The position numbers and the translations under genes were made by a program. This document shows positions 46,576 through 54,242 of a DNA stretch of 64,000 nt, in pieces. The notes under the pieces were generated by a model that searched no databases, had not been told where the DNA came from, and saw only the letters and a program-made list of their open reading frames with translations. Position 1 is the first letter of the stretch. Each line of letters starts with the position of its first letter. The stretch is from Maricaulis salignorans (lineage in GTDB: Bacteria > Pseudomonadota > Alphaproteobacteria > Caulobacterales > Maricaulaceae): the NCBI RefSeq assembly GCF_900103475.1, contig NZ_FNHG01000011.1:1-64000 (forward strand), given 5' to 3'.

Positions 46576-47323
46576 CGCCCGAATCCCCGGCGCTAGCTTG
46601 TTCAGTCTCTGGTTCGATCTCGCTGCCAGCAGCGTCATCGACCGGCGCAGGCGCCGCGATTTCAGTGGTCGCGGGCGCGCCGTCGGCGGCAATCAGTGCC
46701 AGGCCTTCCAGCGCCCGCCGGGCCACACCCTGCGGTGCATCAAAACTCGTCGAAAGGAATTGATATTCGCGCTGGGCGCGCTCCCTGTCGCCAGCGCGCA
46801 GGGCTGCAACGGCAATCGCTTCGCGCGCCAGATGCCGATAGGGCGAAGTCGCCGTTGTCAGCGGCGTCAGGCGAATCTCGACATCGCTGAAGCTCAGCGT
46901 ATCCCACAACGCCCAGACGGCCTTGAGACTGGCGAGGTCGCGGATCAGCGGTTCGGCTGTACGCGAGGCGGCCTGCTCATAGAAGGCGGCCGCCGTCGCA
47001 TTGTCGCCGGCTTCGAGCGCCATGGCAGCGCGTTGCAGCAGCGCCAGGGTTGCATAGGACGCGGTTCCGGTTTCCGCCAGAGTGTCAAAGCCCGCAACGG
47101 CCTGGGCCGAACGATCGGCCTCCAGCGCGTTGATCGCCACTTCATAGGAATCCGAGGACTGCTCGCGCGTTGAGGTCTGCCACGCCTGCCAGCCCTGATA
47201 GCCAGCGGTTCCAACGATGATCGCAGCGGCAACACCGAGCACAAGCGGGCCGTATTGGCGCGCCAGATCCTGGTATTTGTCTCTGCGAAGTTCCTCGTCA
47301 ACTTCTTCGAAAATATCGACCAC
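46568..47323 (-). CDS. YfgM-like membrane-anchored TPR protein
   Basis: 251 residues from GTG 47323 with GGAG ten bases upstream. The N-terminus VDIFEEVDEELRRDKYQ is followed by one membrane segment, LVLGVAAAIIVGTAGYQGW, and a TPR-like helical periplasmic domain. The C-terminus is Ala, Glu and Asp rich. YfgM is an accessory of the SecYEG translocon and periplasmic chaperones in E. coli; the same role is inferred here from the family and from the position beside bamB. Confidence 0.87.
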   Translation of the reverse strand: MVDIFEEVDEELRRDKYQDLARQYGPLVLGVAAAIIVGTAGYQGWQAWQTSTREQSSDSYEVAINALEADRSAQAVAGFDTLAETGTASYATLALLQRAAMALEAGDNATAAAFYEQAASRTAEPLIRDLASLKAVWALWDTLSFSDVEIRLTPLTTATSPYRHLAREAIAVAALRAGDRERAQREYQFLSTSFDAPQGVARRALEGLALIAADGAPATTEIAAPAPVDDAAGSEIEPETEQASAGDSGDD

Positions 47324-47397
47324 GTCGAAGCGGCTCCATGCTTATGGGATAATATCCGCGCGACCCTAGCGTCCGCGCGCCCAAGCGGCAACAGACC

Positions 47398-48225
47398 TCA
47401 ACCGTCAATCCGTCTCAGCGTGTAGACCTCGTCGCCCGAGGGGAAGCTGCGATCACGCACCTCGCTGGCATAGCGTGCGACGGCAGCATCGGTGCGCTCG
47501 GCCATATTGTCATAGCGCTTGACGAATTTGGGCGTCCAGTCGAACACGCCCAGCATGTCCTGGGTGACCAGGATTTGTCCGTCGCAATGGCCCGACGCGC
47601 CGATCCCGATCGTCGGAACCTTGACGGTCCCGGTGATTTCGCGGGCCAATTCCTCATCGACCCCCTCGATCACAATGGCGAAGGCGCCCGCCTTCTCCGC
47701 GATGACCGCTTCCTCGATGACGCGATCTCGCTCGGCACCGGTCTTGCCTTTCGCCTTGAACCCGCCCTCGGCCAGCGCCGCCTGCGGCCGCAAGCCGACA
47801 TGACCGATCACCGGGATGGAGCGTTGCGCCATGAATTCAATCGTGTCGCCAGCATAGGTGCCACTTTCGATCTTGATCGCCTGGCAGCCGGTCTCGCTCA
47901 TGATACGGGCCGCGTTCTCGAAGGCTTGCTGTGGTGATTTTTCATAGCTGCCGAAGGGCATGTCGACGGCCACCAGGGCACGGTTCGCACCGCGCATCAC
48001 CGCCTGGCCATGCAGGATCATCATGTCGAGGGTGACACCGATCGTGCTCGCCAGGCCGTGGACGACCATGCCGACGCTGTCGCCGACCAGTAGCAGGTCG
48101 CAATGCGGGTCGAGCAGGCGGGCCATCGGCGCATCATAGGCGGTCAGGCAGACCAGGGGTTCGAGCCCCTTGCGCGCGCGGATATCGGCGGCGGTGATAC
48201 GACGGGTCTGGGTCTGGGCGGACAT
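47398..48225 (-). CDS. panB: 3-methyl-2-oxobutanoate hydroxymethyltransferase
   Basis: 275 residues from ATG 48225. Conserved blocks are VCLTAYDAPMARLLD, LLLVGDSVGMVVHG, VAVDMPFGSY, IKIESG, VIGHVGLRPQ and TIGIGASGHCDGQILV. It makes ketopantoate for pantothenate and coenzyme A. It stands alone between the YfgM-like gene and the sigma module. Confidence 0.97.
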   Translation of the reverse strand: MSAQTQTRRITAADIRARKGLEPLVCLTAYDAPMARLLDPHCDLLLVGDSVGMVVHGLASTIGVTLDMMILHGQAVMRGANRALVAVDMPFGSYEKSPQQAFENAARIMSETGCQAIKIESGTYAGDTIEFMAQRSIPVIGHVGLRPQAALAEGGFKAKGKTGAERDRVIEEAVIAEKAGAFAIVIEGVDEELAREITGTVKVPTIGIGASGHCDGQILVTQDMLGVFDWTPKFVKRYDNMAERTDAAVARYASEVRDRSFPSGDEVYTLRRIDG

Positions 48226-48338
48226 GGGTGCGGCCTCTCGGGGCTGGGATTGCCTTGAGACTAGCGCACCATGCTGCAGCGCAAAAGTCTTGAGCACTCC
48301 GGCCCGTCAAACTGGCTGCGACTTTTGCTGGTCAGACT

Positions 48339-48680
48339 CTAGGCGAGCCGGCGCGGCAGGATCAGCGCCACCATCCCCAACGCCACGGCCATGGCGAGTG
48401 CCGCCATCGTCTCCGGAGACATCAGGAAAGCGAAATTCGCGATCAGGCCATCGGCCGGGATCTGCACCTGGGTGAACACGCCTTCCAGCTGGGTGCCGGC
48501 AATCGCCGAGCCGATCGAGCCGGCCCCACCGAGCACCAGGGCACGCTTGCGGTCCGGATGCGACAGCTGCGCCACGACCTTGGCCGAAAAGGCGTCCGCC
48601 TCGGCCTGTTCATTCAAAGGCTCTGCCGCCTCCGCGAAGGCCGCCATGAGCCGCTGGTCAAAGGCATCGTTCATAGTCAT
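48339..48680 (-). CDS. Putative membrane anti-sigma/regulatory partner of sigma module A
   Basis: 113 residues. Its ATG overlaps the sigma gene TGA (ATGA). A cytoplasmic-looking N-terminal part, with LMAAFAEAAEPLNEQAEADA, precedes hydrophobic stretches including a C-terminal MAALAMAVALGMVALILP. No zinc-binding anti-sigma motif is visible. It is placed, sized and organised like the partner gene of module B (50330-50650). An anti-sigma role is inferred from position only. Confidence 0.7.
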   Translation of the reverse strand: MTMNDAFDQRLMAAFAEAAEPLNEQAEADAFSAKVVAQLSHPDRKRALVLGGAGSIGSAIAGTQLEGVFTQVQIPADGLIANFAFLMSPETMAALAMAVALGMVALILPRRLA

Positions 48681-49219
48681 GACGCCACTACCTCCGATTC
48701 CGCAAAATAGGCCTGCAATTTGGCACGCCCGCGATTGACATGCGACTTGATGGTCCCCAGCGGCATGCCGGTCGCCTCTGCAGCTTCCGAATGCGACATC
48801 CCGCAAGAATAACACATCACCACCGCCACGCGCTCTTCGTCTTTCAATGTGGTGAGGGCGCGGTCGAGATCAACCACATTGCCCATGTCCCGGGGCGCCT
48901 CACTATCTTCCATACCGCTGCCGAAACGCTCCATCGCCCTGTCGGTCGATTTGCGCTTGCGCGCCGATTTGAGGAATTCCGTGTAGGCGATCGAGCACAG
49001 CCAGGATTTGAAGCTGCCCGTACCCAGGAAACTGCCAATTTTCTCGAAAGCCCGGATGAATGTGTCCTGGGCGAGATCATCGGCCAGGGCATGATTGCGG
49101 CACATACGGTGCAACATGCCGCGCACCACGCCCTGATGGCGCCGGACCAGCTCTCCGAAGGCGGCGACATTCTTCGTCGCCATCACCAGAGCTGTGAGTT
49201 CTTCGTCCGACGCCCGCAT
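48677..49219 (-). CDS. ECF-type RNA polymerase sigma factor (module A)
   Basis: 180 residues. Region 2 shows LADDLAQDTFIRAFEKIGSF and SFKSWLCSIAYTEFLKSARK. Region 4 shows LKDEERVAVVMCYSCGMSHS, EAAEATGMPLGTIKSHVNRG and RAKLQ. Regions 1 and 3 are absent, as in ECF sigma factors. It is preceded after 11 bases by a small membrane-protein gene and overlaps the downstream putative anti-sigma gene. Regulon and signal are unknown. Confidence 0.92.
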   Translation of the reverse strand: MRASDEELTALVMATKNVAAFGELVRRHQGVVRGMLHRMCRNHALADDLAQDTFIRAFEKIGSFLGTGSFKSWLCSIAYTEFLKSARKRKSTDRAMERFGSGMEDSEAPRDMGNVVDLDRALTTLKDEERVAVVMCYSCGMSHSEAAEATGMPLGTIKSHVNRGRAKLQAYFAESEVVAS

Positions 49220-49230
49220 GGCCCGTGCCC

Positions 49231-49614
49231 CTACTTCGCGTCTTTTTTCGAACCCATCAGGCCGAACCCGATCAGGACGAGTCCGATCAAGCCCGGGAAC
49301 GCGGCGATGCCGGCCATGACGCGGAAAGCGTCCTCTACTTCGTCATCAATGCCCGTGGCCGTCCAGCCCAGCACGACGAAGGCGATGGCGACTGCCAGCA
49401 AAATGGCACCGGATTTGAGATCGCCACCGCGATCCTTGTTGGGCATGCCCAGCGAACTCACCAGTTCGGGCGTCAGCTGTTGCCCTGCGCGAATAGCCTC
49501 TTCGACCGTGTGAAGCGCGGCCTTGCGCTTTTGCGTTCCGCCATTGACCGCAATAAAAACGATCAATGCAATCATGACACAACCGAAGAAAGGCACCAGT
49601 ACTGCCGGACCCAT
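49231..49614 (-). CDS. Small membrane protein upstream of sigma factor (module A)
   Basis: 127 residues from ATG 49614, which has GGAGG five bases upstream. An N-terminal membrane segment is followed by a short soluble part (KAALHTVEEAIRAGQQLTPE then LVSSLG), two further membrane segments and a Lys-rich tail. The pattern resembles the DUF6249-type proteins often encoded beside sigma factors. It matches the module B protein in layout and in the AG..(A/T)PELxxSL motif. Confidence 0.8.
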   Translation of the reverse strand: MGPAVLVPFFGCVMIALIVFIAVNGGTQKRKAALHTVEEAIRAGQQLTPELVSSLGMPNKDRGGDLKSGAILLAVAIAFVVLGWTATGIDDEVEDAFRVMAGIAAFPGLIGLVLIGFGLMGSKKDAK

Positions 49615-49663
49615 ATCAACCTCCATAACCAGGCAACACCACGCCGCCTCATATCGATAAGAT

Positions 49664-49688
49664 GCATCCCGACCCGCAAACGGATGCA
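49664..49688 (-). promoter_or_regulatory. Promoter-like motif upstream of sigma module A
   Basis: Minus-strand TGCATCC (49688-49682), 16 bases, then GCATCTT. The hexamer-like box lies 68 bases before the ATG of the first gene. Module B has TGCATCC, 16 bases, then GCGACCT in the same place. Possibly autoregulated by the module's sigma factor. Confidence 0.4.
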
Positions 49689-49694
49689 GAGACA

Positions 49695-50252
49695 TCAGCC
49701 AATGATGGCTACACCAAACAAGTACATGTGAACATTGATGATTATCAGGGCGAGCAAGGCACCCAGAACGATCGCGGTCAGGTCCCCGCCCCAGCCCTTG
49801 ACCACAGGCGGCGGCGTTTCGCGCAGACAGGCGGAGACATAGGTGATGCACGACCAGATGAAAAAGCCGCCAAACAGCAGCATCGCCGACAATTCCCCAT
49901 TGGCGAGCAGATGCGCACCCGACCAGAGCGCAACACCGGCCAGCATCGGGTGCCGCACAACGCGCCGGATATGGCCCGGCGCGTAGGCCGACATCAGAAG
50001 GATGAGTGCGAGCGGCACAACAAGGAAGGCGACATGCCGGCTCCAGATCGGCGGCACCCACACGACGACTGGCGGATGGGCGATGATCTTGCCGTAGATC
50101 AAAAGACCGAAACCAATCAGCGACAGAGCCGTGTAGATCAGCTTGTAGGGCATCTCGCCCAGGCCCGCCTTGAGCCGAGGGCGCAATCCGGGAATGACCT
50201 GCAGCGAATGCACACCCAGAAACAAGATCAGTCCAGCTGCCAGTATCAACAT
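49695..50252 (-). CDS. NnrU-family membrane protein
   Basis: 185 residues with five to six hydrophobic segments. The pattern LGVHSLQVIPGLRPRLKAGL, PYKLIYTALSLIGFGLLIYG and RRVVRHPMLAGVALWSGAHL, with GELSAMLLFGGFF, matches NnrU, a family near denitrification and isoprenylcysteine-methyltransferase-like folds. Its role here is unknown. It sits between the two sigma modules on the same strand. Confidence 0.85.
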   Translation of the reverse strand: MLILAAGLILFLGVHSLQVIPGLRPRLKAGLGEMPYKLIYTALSLIGFGLLIYGKIIAHPPVVVWVPPIWSRHVAFLVVPLALILLMSAYAPGHIRRVVRHPMLAGVALWSGAHLLANGELSAMLLFGGFFIWSCITYVSACLRETPPPVVKGWGGDLTAIVLGALLALIIINVHMYLFGVAIIG

Positions 50253-50329
50253 GTCGCCCCCCGCGTTTCGCCGCGACTATAGGCGATTCATCAGCTCAGG
50301 AACGGAAAACCTGCAAAACGATCCGCCGG

Positions 50330-50650
50330 CTAGAGCAGTCGCTGGACCCAGGCCGGCAAGGGCACGGTGCGCGTCGCCAGATAATAGCCCGCCAGCGCCA
50401 GCAGTCCGGTCGCCGCGAGCATCAAGACGGCCTGCCCGAATGATGCCGGCAGGTTCAGCACCAGAATCACGAGAATGGGGCGAAGCAGCAGGAGCGCGAC
50501 AAACACGACGAGACCGGCCAGCGCGGCGCGTGCCAATCCCAGGTGCAGCCGGCGTTGGGCAATGCGCTGCATGGTGGCGGCGCGGAAAGCCTGATCGACA
50601 ACCGGCGCCTCGCCAGCCTCGAAAAACGCCTTGAGCGGATCAGTGGTCAT
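50330..50650 (-). CDS. Putative membrane anti-sigma/regulatory partner of sigma module B
   Basis: 106 residues from ATG 50650, overlapping the sigma gene end by 11 bases. A short N-terminal region (KAFFEAGEAPVVDQAFRAAT) precedes two long hydrophobic segments. The layout and the FxEAxE motif resemble the partner in module A. No zinc motif is visible. Anti-sigma function is inferred from position. Confidence 0.7.
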   Translation of the reverse strand: MTTDPLKAFFEAGEAPVVDQAFRAATMQRIAQRRLHLGLARAALAGLVVFVALLLLRPILVILVLNLPASFGQAVLMLAATGLLALAGYYLATRTVPLPAWVQRLL

Positions 50651-51179
50651 CTTCACGCACTCCCAATATCTCCACCAGCCGGGCCCGGCCGCGTGAGACA
50701 TGTGATTTTACCGTACCAAGCGGCATTTCCAAAATTTGCGCCGCATCGGCATGCGACCAGTCGCCGGCGAGACACAAGGCGACTGCGGCGCGCTGGTCCG
50801 GCGGCAATTGTGCCAGCGCCTGCTGCATCGCAATATTCATTTCCGTACCGGGCTGGTCATGCCCGGGTCGCTCCTCCTGCCAGTCGGTCTCGCGCTGGCG
50901 GCTGCGCGACATCGACCGGGCCATGCCCTGGGCCCGCCGCCAGGCGATACCGAACAGCCAGGACCGGACACGTTCGGGTTTGTCCAGCGTGCGCAGCGAT
51001 GTCCAGGCCGCCAGGAAAGTCTCCTGCGCCAGATCATCCGCATCGGCCTCATGCCGGCAGACACGGCGCAAGAAGCTGCGGACCGCCTGTTGATGGCGGT
51101 CCACAAGTCTTGCAAACGCATTGTCCGAGCCTGCCCGAGCCGCTGCGACCAGCGCGGCATCGGTCCCGTGCGCCGACAT
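50640..51179 (-). CDS. ECF-type RNA polymerase sigma factor (module B)
   Basis: 179 residues. Region 2 shows ADDLAQETFLAAWTSLRTLD and RVRSWLFGIAWRRAQGMARS. Region 4 shows LPPDQRAAVALCLAGDWSHA, DAAQILEMPLGTIKSHV-like text (here GTVKSHVSRGRARL). Its ATG shares one base with the stop of the upstream membrane gene (TGATG). It is a paralogue of the module A sigma factor, and the two share gene order and spacing. Confidence 0.92.
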   Translation of the reverse strand: MSAHGTDAALVAAARAGSDNAFARLVDRHQQAVRSFLRRVCRHEADADDLAQETFLAAWTSLRTLDKPERVRSWLFGIAWRRAQGMARSMSRSRQRETDWQEERPGHDQPGTEMNIAMQQALAQLPPDQRAAVALCLAGDWSHADAAQILEMPLGTVKSHVSRGRARLVEILGVREDDH

Positions 51180-51592
51180 CAGCCGCCCTTGCGACCGCTC
51201 TTGAACATGGCCGAGACCAGAAAGGCGAAGGAGAGCACGCCCAAAATCATAGCGACGAAGTAGAGTTCCGTATCGACGCCGCCAATCCACCCGGTATAGC
51301 CGGTAAAGGCGAACACCCCGGCGAGACCGCCAAACAGAACGACCAGAAAGGCCCGGCCACCGCCGGAATGCCGCTCGCCATCATACCCCGTATCGTCATC
51401 GTCGGAGGTGTCCGGCGCGTCCAGGCTGGCAATCAATTCGGCCGGCGCCTCTTTACCCGCAGCCGCATAGGTCTTGATCAGATCGATCTTGGCCTGGGTC
51501 CGCTTGAAACGCATCAGGCTGCCCCAGCCGGCTCCGACAAACCAGAAGAGCGGGAAGAGGAGCCACCAATAGCTTTGAAACAGGTCAATCAT
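51179..51592 (-). CDS. Small membrane protein upstream of sigma factor (module B)
   Basis: 137 residues. One N-terminal membrane segment (YWWLLFPLFWFVGAGWGSLM), a soluble stretch with IDLIKTYAAAGKEAPAELIA and SLDAP, an acidic DTSDDDDTGYDGE loop, two more membrane segments and a basic tail (KSGRKGG). It is coupled to the sigma gene. It parallels the module A membrane protein and may sense the envelope signal, but that is inference. Confidence 0.8.
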   Translation of the reverse strand: MIDLFQSYWWLLFPLFWFVGAGWGSLMRFKRTQAKIDLIKTYAAAGKEAPAELIASLDAPDTSDDDDTGYDGERHSGGGRAFLVVLFGGLAGVFAFTGYTGWIGGVDTELYFVAMILGVLSFAFLVSAMFKSGRKGG

Positions 51593-51637
51593 AATCAGTC
51601 CTTTCGTGCCGTAGCGATCTTGCTTTCATAAACAGGT

Positions 51638-51663
51638 CGCCGCTGCGGCGTGATATGGATGCA
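51638..51663 (-). promoter_or_regulatory. Promoter-like motif upstream of sigma module B
   Basis: Minus-strand TGCATCC (51663-51657), 16 bases, then GCGACCT. It lies 65 bases before the ATG of the first gene and matches the box and spacing of module A. Confidence 0.4.
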
Positions 51664-51693
51664 AACCCTGTGCAGATTATTCCGCCTCTCGCA

Positions 51694-52542
51694 TCACACC
51701 ACGCCGTCGAAGACCGTCAGCAATTCGGCCGGTGTCGGCCGGACCCGGTAATTATCGGTCTCATGGGTCCACAGGATCCCGCCCCCCGCTGCAAGGGCAA
51801 TCACGGTCGGCAAGACGGTCTCGGAGCGATAGCCCAGCAATTCCATCCCCAGCGGCAGGCCGGCCGGATTATCAATTCCGAGCAGGCGTCCTGCGGCATT
51901 GCCGGTGTCGGAATAGAATTCCAGCCCGTCCGGCCTGCCCCGGGCGAGCGCCCTCGTCTTGCCAACCGATTGCGGGGCGATGAAGGCGACCCGGATGCCG
52001 CGCTCCACAAAGGGTGAAATCCCGGCTGCCATCTCATTGACCTGCCCCATGCAGAGCGGACACCAATTGCCGCGAATGAAGATCAGCACGGCGGGAGTTT
52101 CGGTCAGGGCCCGGGAACTCACAACATCGCCCGCGCTGTCGAGCACCTCGAAGTCCGGCAAGGCATTACCCGCCGCAATCGCCGGGCTCGGCTTGCGGTT
52201 GAAGCGCGAATACCAGAAAACATAGATCAGGAAGCTGGCAAAACCCGCGAGCGCCCAATAGACCAGATCGCGTTCACCGCCGGCAAAATGCGCCTCCCAG
52301 GCGGCCAGCAACACGCCCGCGAGGCCCGCGGCGATGAAGAGCGGGAGATTGGCGCTGGTGCGGGCCATGCGGCGTGTCAGCATCGCGATCGACAGGATCA
52401 CCACGATCGGCGCGACCGTGAGCAGCACACCCAGCCAGCCGATCCAGTGATGACCGGAGTCCAGGCCCTGTCCGGCCTTGATCACCAGGATGATTGCGCC
52501 GGTCAGATAGACCATCACATAGATGCGTTTGAGCGTATTCAT
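51694..52542 (-). CDS. Membrane redoxin (AhpC/TSA-like thioredoxin fold)
   Basis: 282 residues. Three to four N-terminal membrane segments (to about residue 112) are followed by a thioredoxin-like domain with FIRGNWCPLCMGQVNEM (CPLC motif) and the FIAPQSVGKT region. The two cysteines suggest a thiol oxidoreductase or peroxiredoxin-like activity. The membrane anchor would place the domain at the inner membrane; its side is not certain. It is read just before sigma module B on the same strand. Confidence 0.8.
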   Translation of the reverse strand: MNTLKRIYVMVYLTGAIILVIKAGQGLDSGHHWIGWLGVLLTVAPIVVILSIAMLTRRMARTSANLPLFIAAGLAGVLLAAWEAHFAGGERDLVYWALAGFASFLIYVFWYSRFNRKPSPAIAAGNALPDFEVLDSAGDVVSSRALTETPAVLIFIRGNWCPLCMGQVNEMAAGISPFVERGIRVAFIAPQSVGKTRALARGRPDGLEFYSDTGNAAGRLLGIDNPAGLPLGMELLGYRSETVLPTVIALAAGGGILWTHETDNYRVRPTPAELLTVFDGVV

Positions 52543-52613
52543 GACCGCCTCCCCGTTTGCGTGACGCCAGCTCTAGCAGCTGGGGTCACGCAGGGGCAGT
52601 CACGAGCGGGTTA

Positions 52614-54101
52614 TCAGCCCTGTTGGTCGAGCGGATTGGCAGTCATGTCCGGCAGATCGATGATGATTTCGCTGCTGGCTGCGGCCTCGCCGCGCATGAA
52701 GCGATGCATCGCCGCGGCGACCTCCGGCGTGGTCATGAAGAGATTATGCCCCGCATTGCGCACGATGATCTGCTCGACATGGCTCAGGCCAGAGACGGAA
52801 GCGGCCTGGGCGTCGGGATAGGTCCGCCCGTCCAGCGTCCCCGTGAGCAGCAGGACCGGCGTATCACCGTGGGGGCGCTCGCGGAATTCACCGCCAAGAT
52901 CAAATCCGTCCCAGGCGCCCCGGATCTGCGGCATCGGGAAGTTGAGATAGCCACCGATCAGACCGGTTTCAGCCTGGCGTTCGAATTCAGCGAGGCGCTC
53001 ATCATCGATCCCGGAGGCGAGATCCATCGCCGTCGACATCGCACTCAGTGTAATAGGCTCACCCATAGACCAGAAGCGCTGTAACAGCAGGACTGCCAGA
53101 GTGCTATGGCCAGCCTCCAGCTCGGTATAGAGCATCAAGAGCAGGGCCGCATATTGCGGGTCCGAGATCAGGCCCGATGAGAATTCCTGCAGATTGCGGC
53201 GCTGCAACAGGAAGGGCCGTGTTTCGCCATCCTCCTGCGGCACCTGCACCAGCATGGGCTCAGCCTCGAACCGGGCGTGCACACGTCGCATCAGGCCAGC
53301 GACATCGGGATAGAGGGCCCGCGCCGCCGGCTGGGTGTCGATGGCCGCCTGCAGACGCGCGAAATAACGATCGGTTTCGGCCGGCATCTTGACCGTCTGG
53401 TCGAGCCCTTCCGCGCTGGCCAGGATTACCCGGTCGAGCTGTTCGGGAATCTCCTTCAGCGCCGCCAGGGCGAGATGGCTGCCATAGGATATCCCCCACA
53501 GCGAAATCTGTTCGGCGCCGAGATGCTCCCGCAGCGCGGCCAGGTCCTGCACGCTCTCGCGCGTCGTATAGCCCGTGACGTCGACGCCCTGCTCGCGCCA
53601 GAACACACCACACTCTTCAACAGCACGCCGATAGGCCGCCGCGTATTCGGCATCGCTGACCCTTTGGGTCTCGGAGACTGGCTGCGAAGAGACGCAGCGC
53701 GGCAATTCGGTCGAACCGCCCGTGCCGCGCTGATCAAAGGCGATGACATCGCCATGCTGGCGCATCTCCTGGAACAGGGGGAAGCGTGGTCCGCGTGCCG
53801 TGCCGCTGCCCGAACCGCCCGGTCCGCCGGAGAGATAAACGATGGGCGAGCCCGGATTCTCGCCCGTCGCGGGAAAACGGATATAGCTCACCTCGATCAT
53901 GCGGCTGGCCGGGTCGGCACGGTTTTCCGGCACAAGGACCGTCCCGTGAAAGGCCGCGACGCTGTCGCCGCTGCGCGCGGTGAACTCGATGGCATCCTCG
54001 CCATAGGCATTGGCGCCAGGCACTGATTGCGCGAAGACGGCGGGCGACAGCAAGATGGCACTCAGCGCCGTTGCCAGAATGGATTGCTTCCAGGACATCA
54101 T
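52614..54101 (-). CDS. Secreted alpha/beta hydrolase (TAP-like, S33 peptidase family)
   Basis: 495 residues. A signal peptide (MMSWKQSILATALSAILLSP) precedes a lid-type alpha/beta hydrolase. VIAFDQRGTGGSTELPRC carries the oxyanion/DQRGxGxS signature, WGISYGSHLAL the nucleophile serine, LTGTLDGRTYPDAQ the acid, and RNAGHNLF the histidine. The TAP-like C-terminal part fits tripeptidyl aminopeptidase-like enzymes. Probably a periplasmic peptidase. It is divergent from the LytTR gene. Confidence 0.85.
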   Translation of the reverse strand: MMSWKQSILATALSAILLSPAVFAQSVPGANAYGEDAIEFTARSGDSVAAFHGTVLVPENRADPASRMIEVSYIRFPATGENPGSPIVYLSGGPGGSGSGTARGPRFPLFQEMRQHGDVIAFDQRGTGGSTELPRCVSSQPVSETQRVSDAEYAAAYRRAVEECGVFWREQGVDVTGYTTRESVQDLAALREHLGAEQISLWGISYGSHLALAALKEIPEQLDRVILASAEGLDQTVKMPAETDRYFARLQAAIDTQPAARALYPDVAGLMRRVHARFEAEPMLVQVPQEDGETRPFLLQRRNLQEFSSGLISDPQYAALLLMLYTELEAGHSTLAVLLLQRFWSMGEPITLSAMSTAMDLASGIDDERLAEFERQAETGLIGGYLNFPMPQIRGAWDGFDLGGEFRERPHGDTPVLLLTGTLDGRTYPDAQAASVSGLSHVEQIIVRNAGHNLFMTTPEVAAAMHRFMRGEAAASSEIIIDLPDMTANPLDQQG

Positions 54102-54242
54102 GTTTCACTCCGTAACCTTGAGCCCCCCGGCTCGCACGCATCCTGCCTTCCAGGCACGCCCATGCACGCGCCAATCGGGCAATGGTCACTTCTGGCCGTT
54201 GAACGGCGGGACGTTCACGCGCCTGCGCGCTAGAGTGACGTC

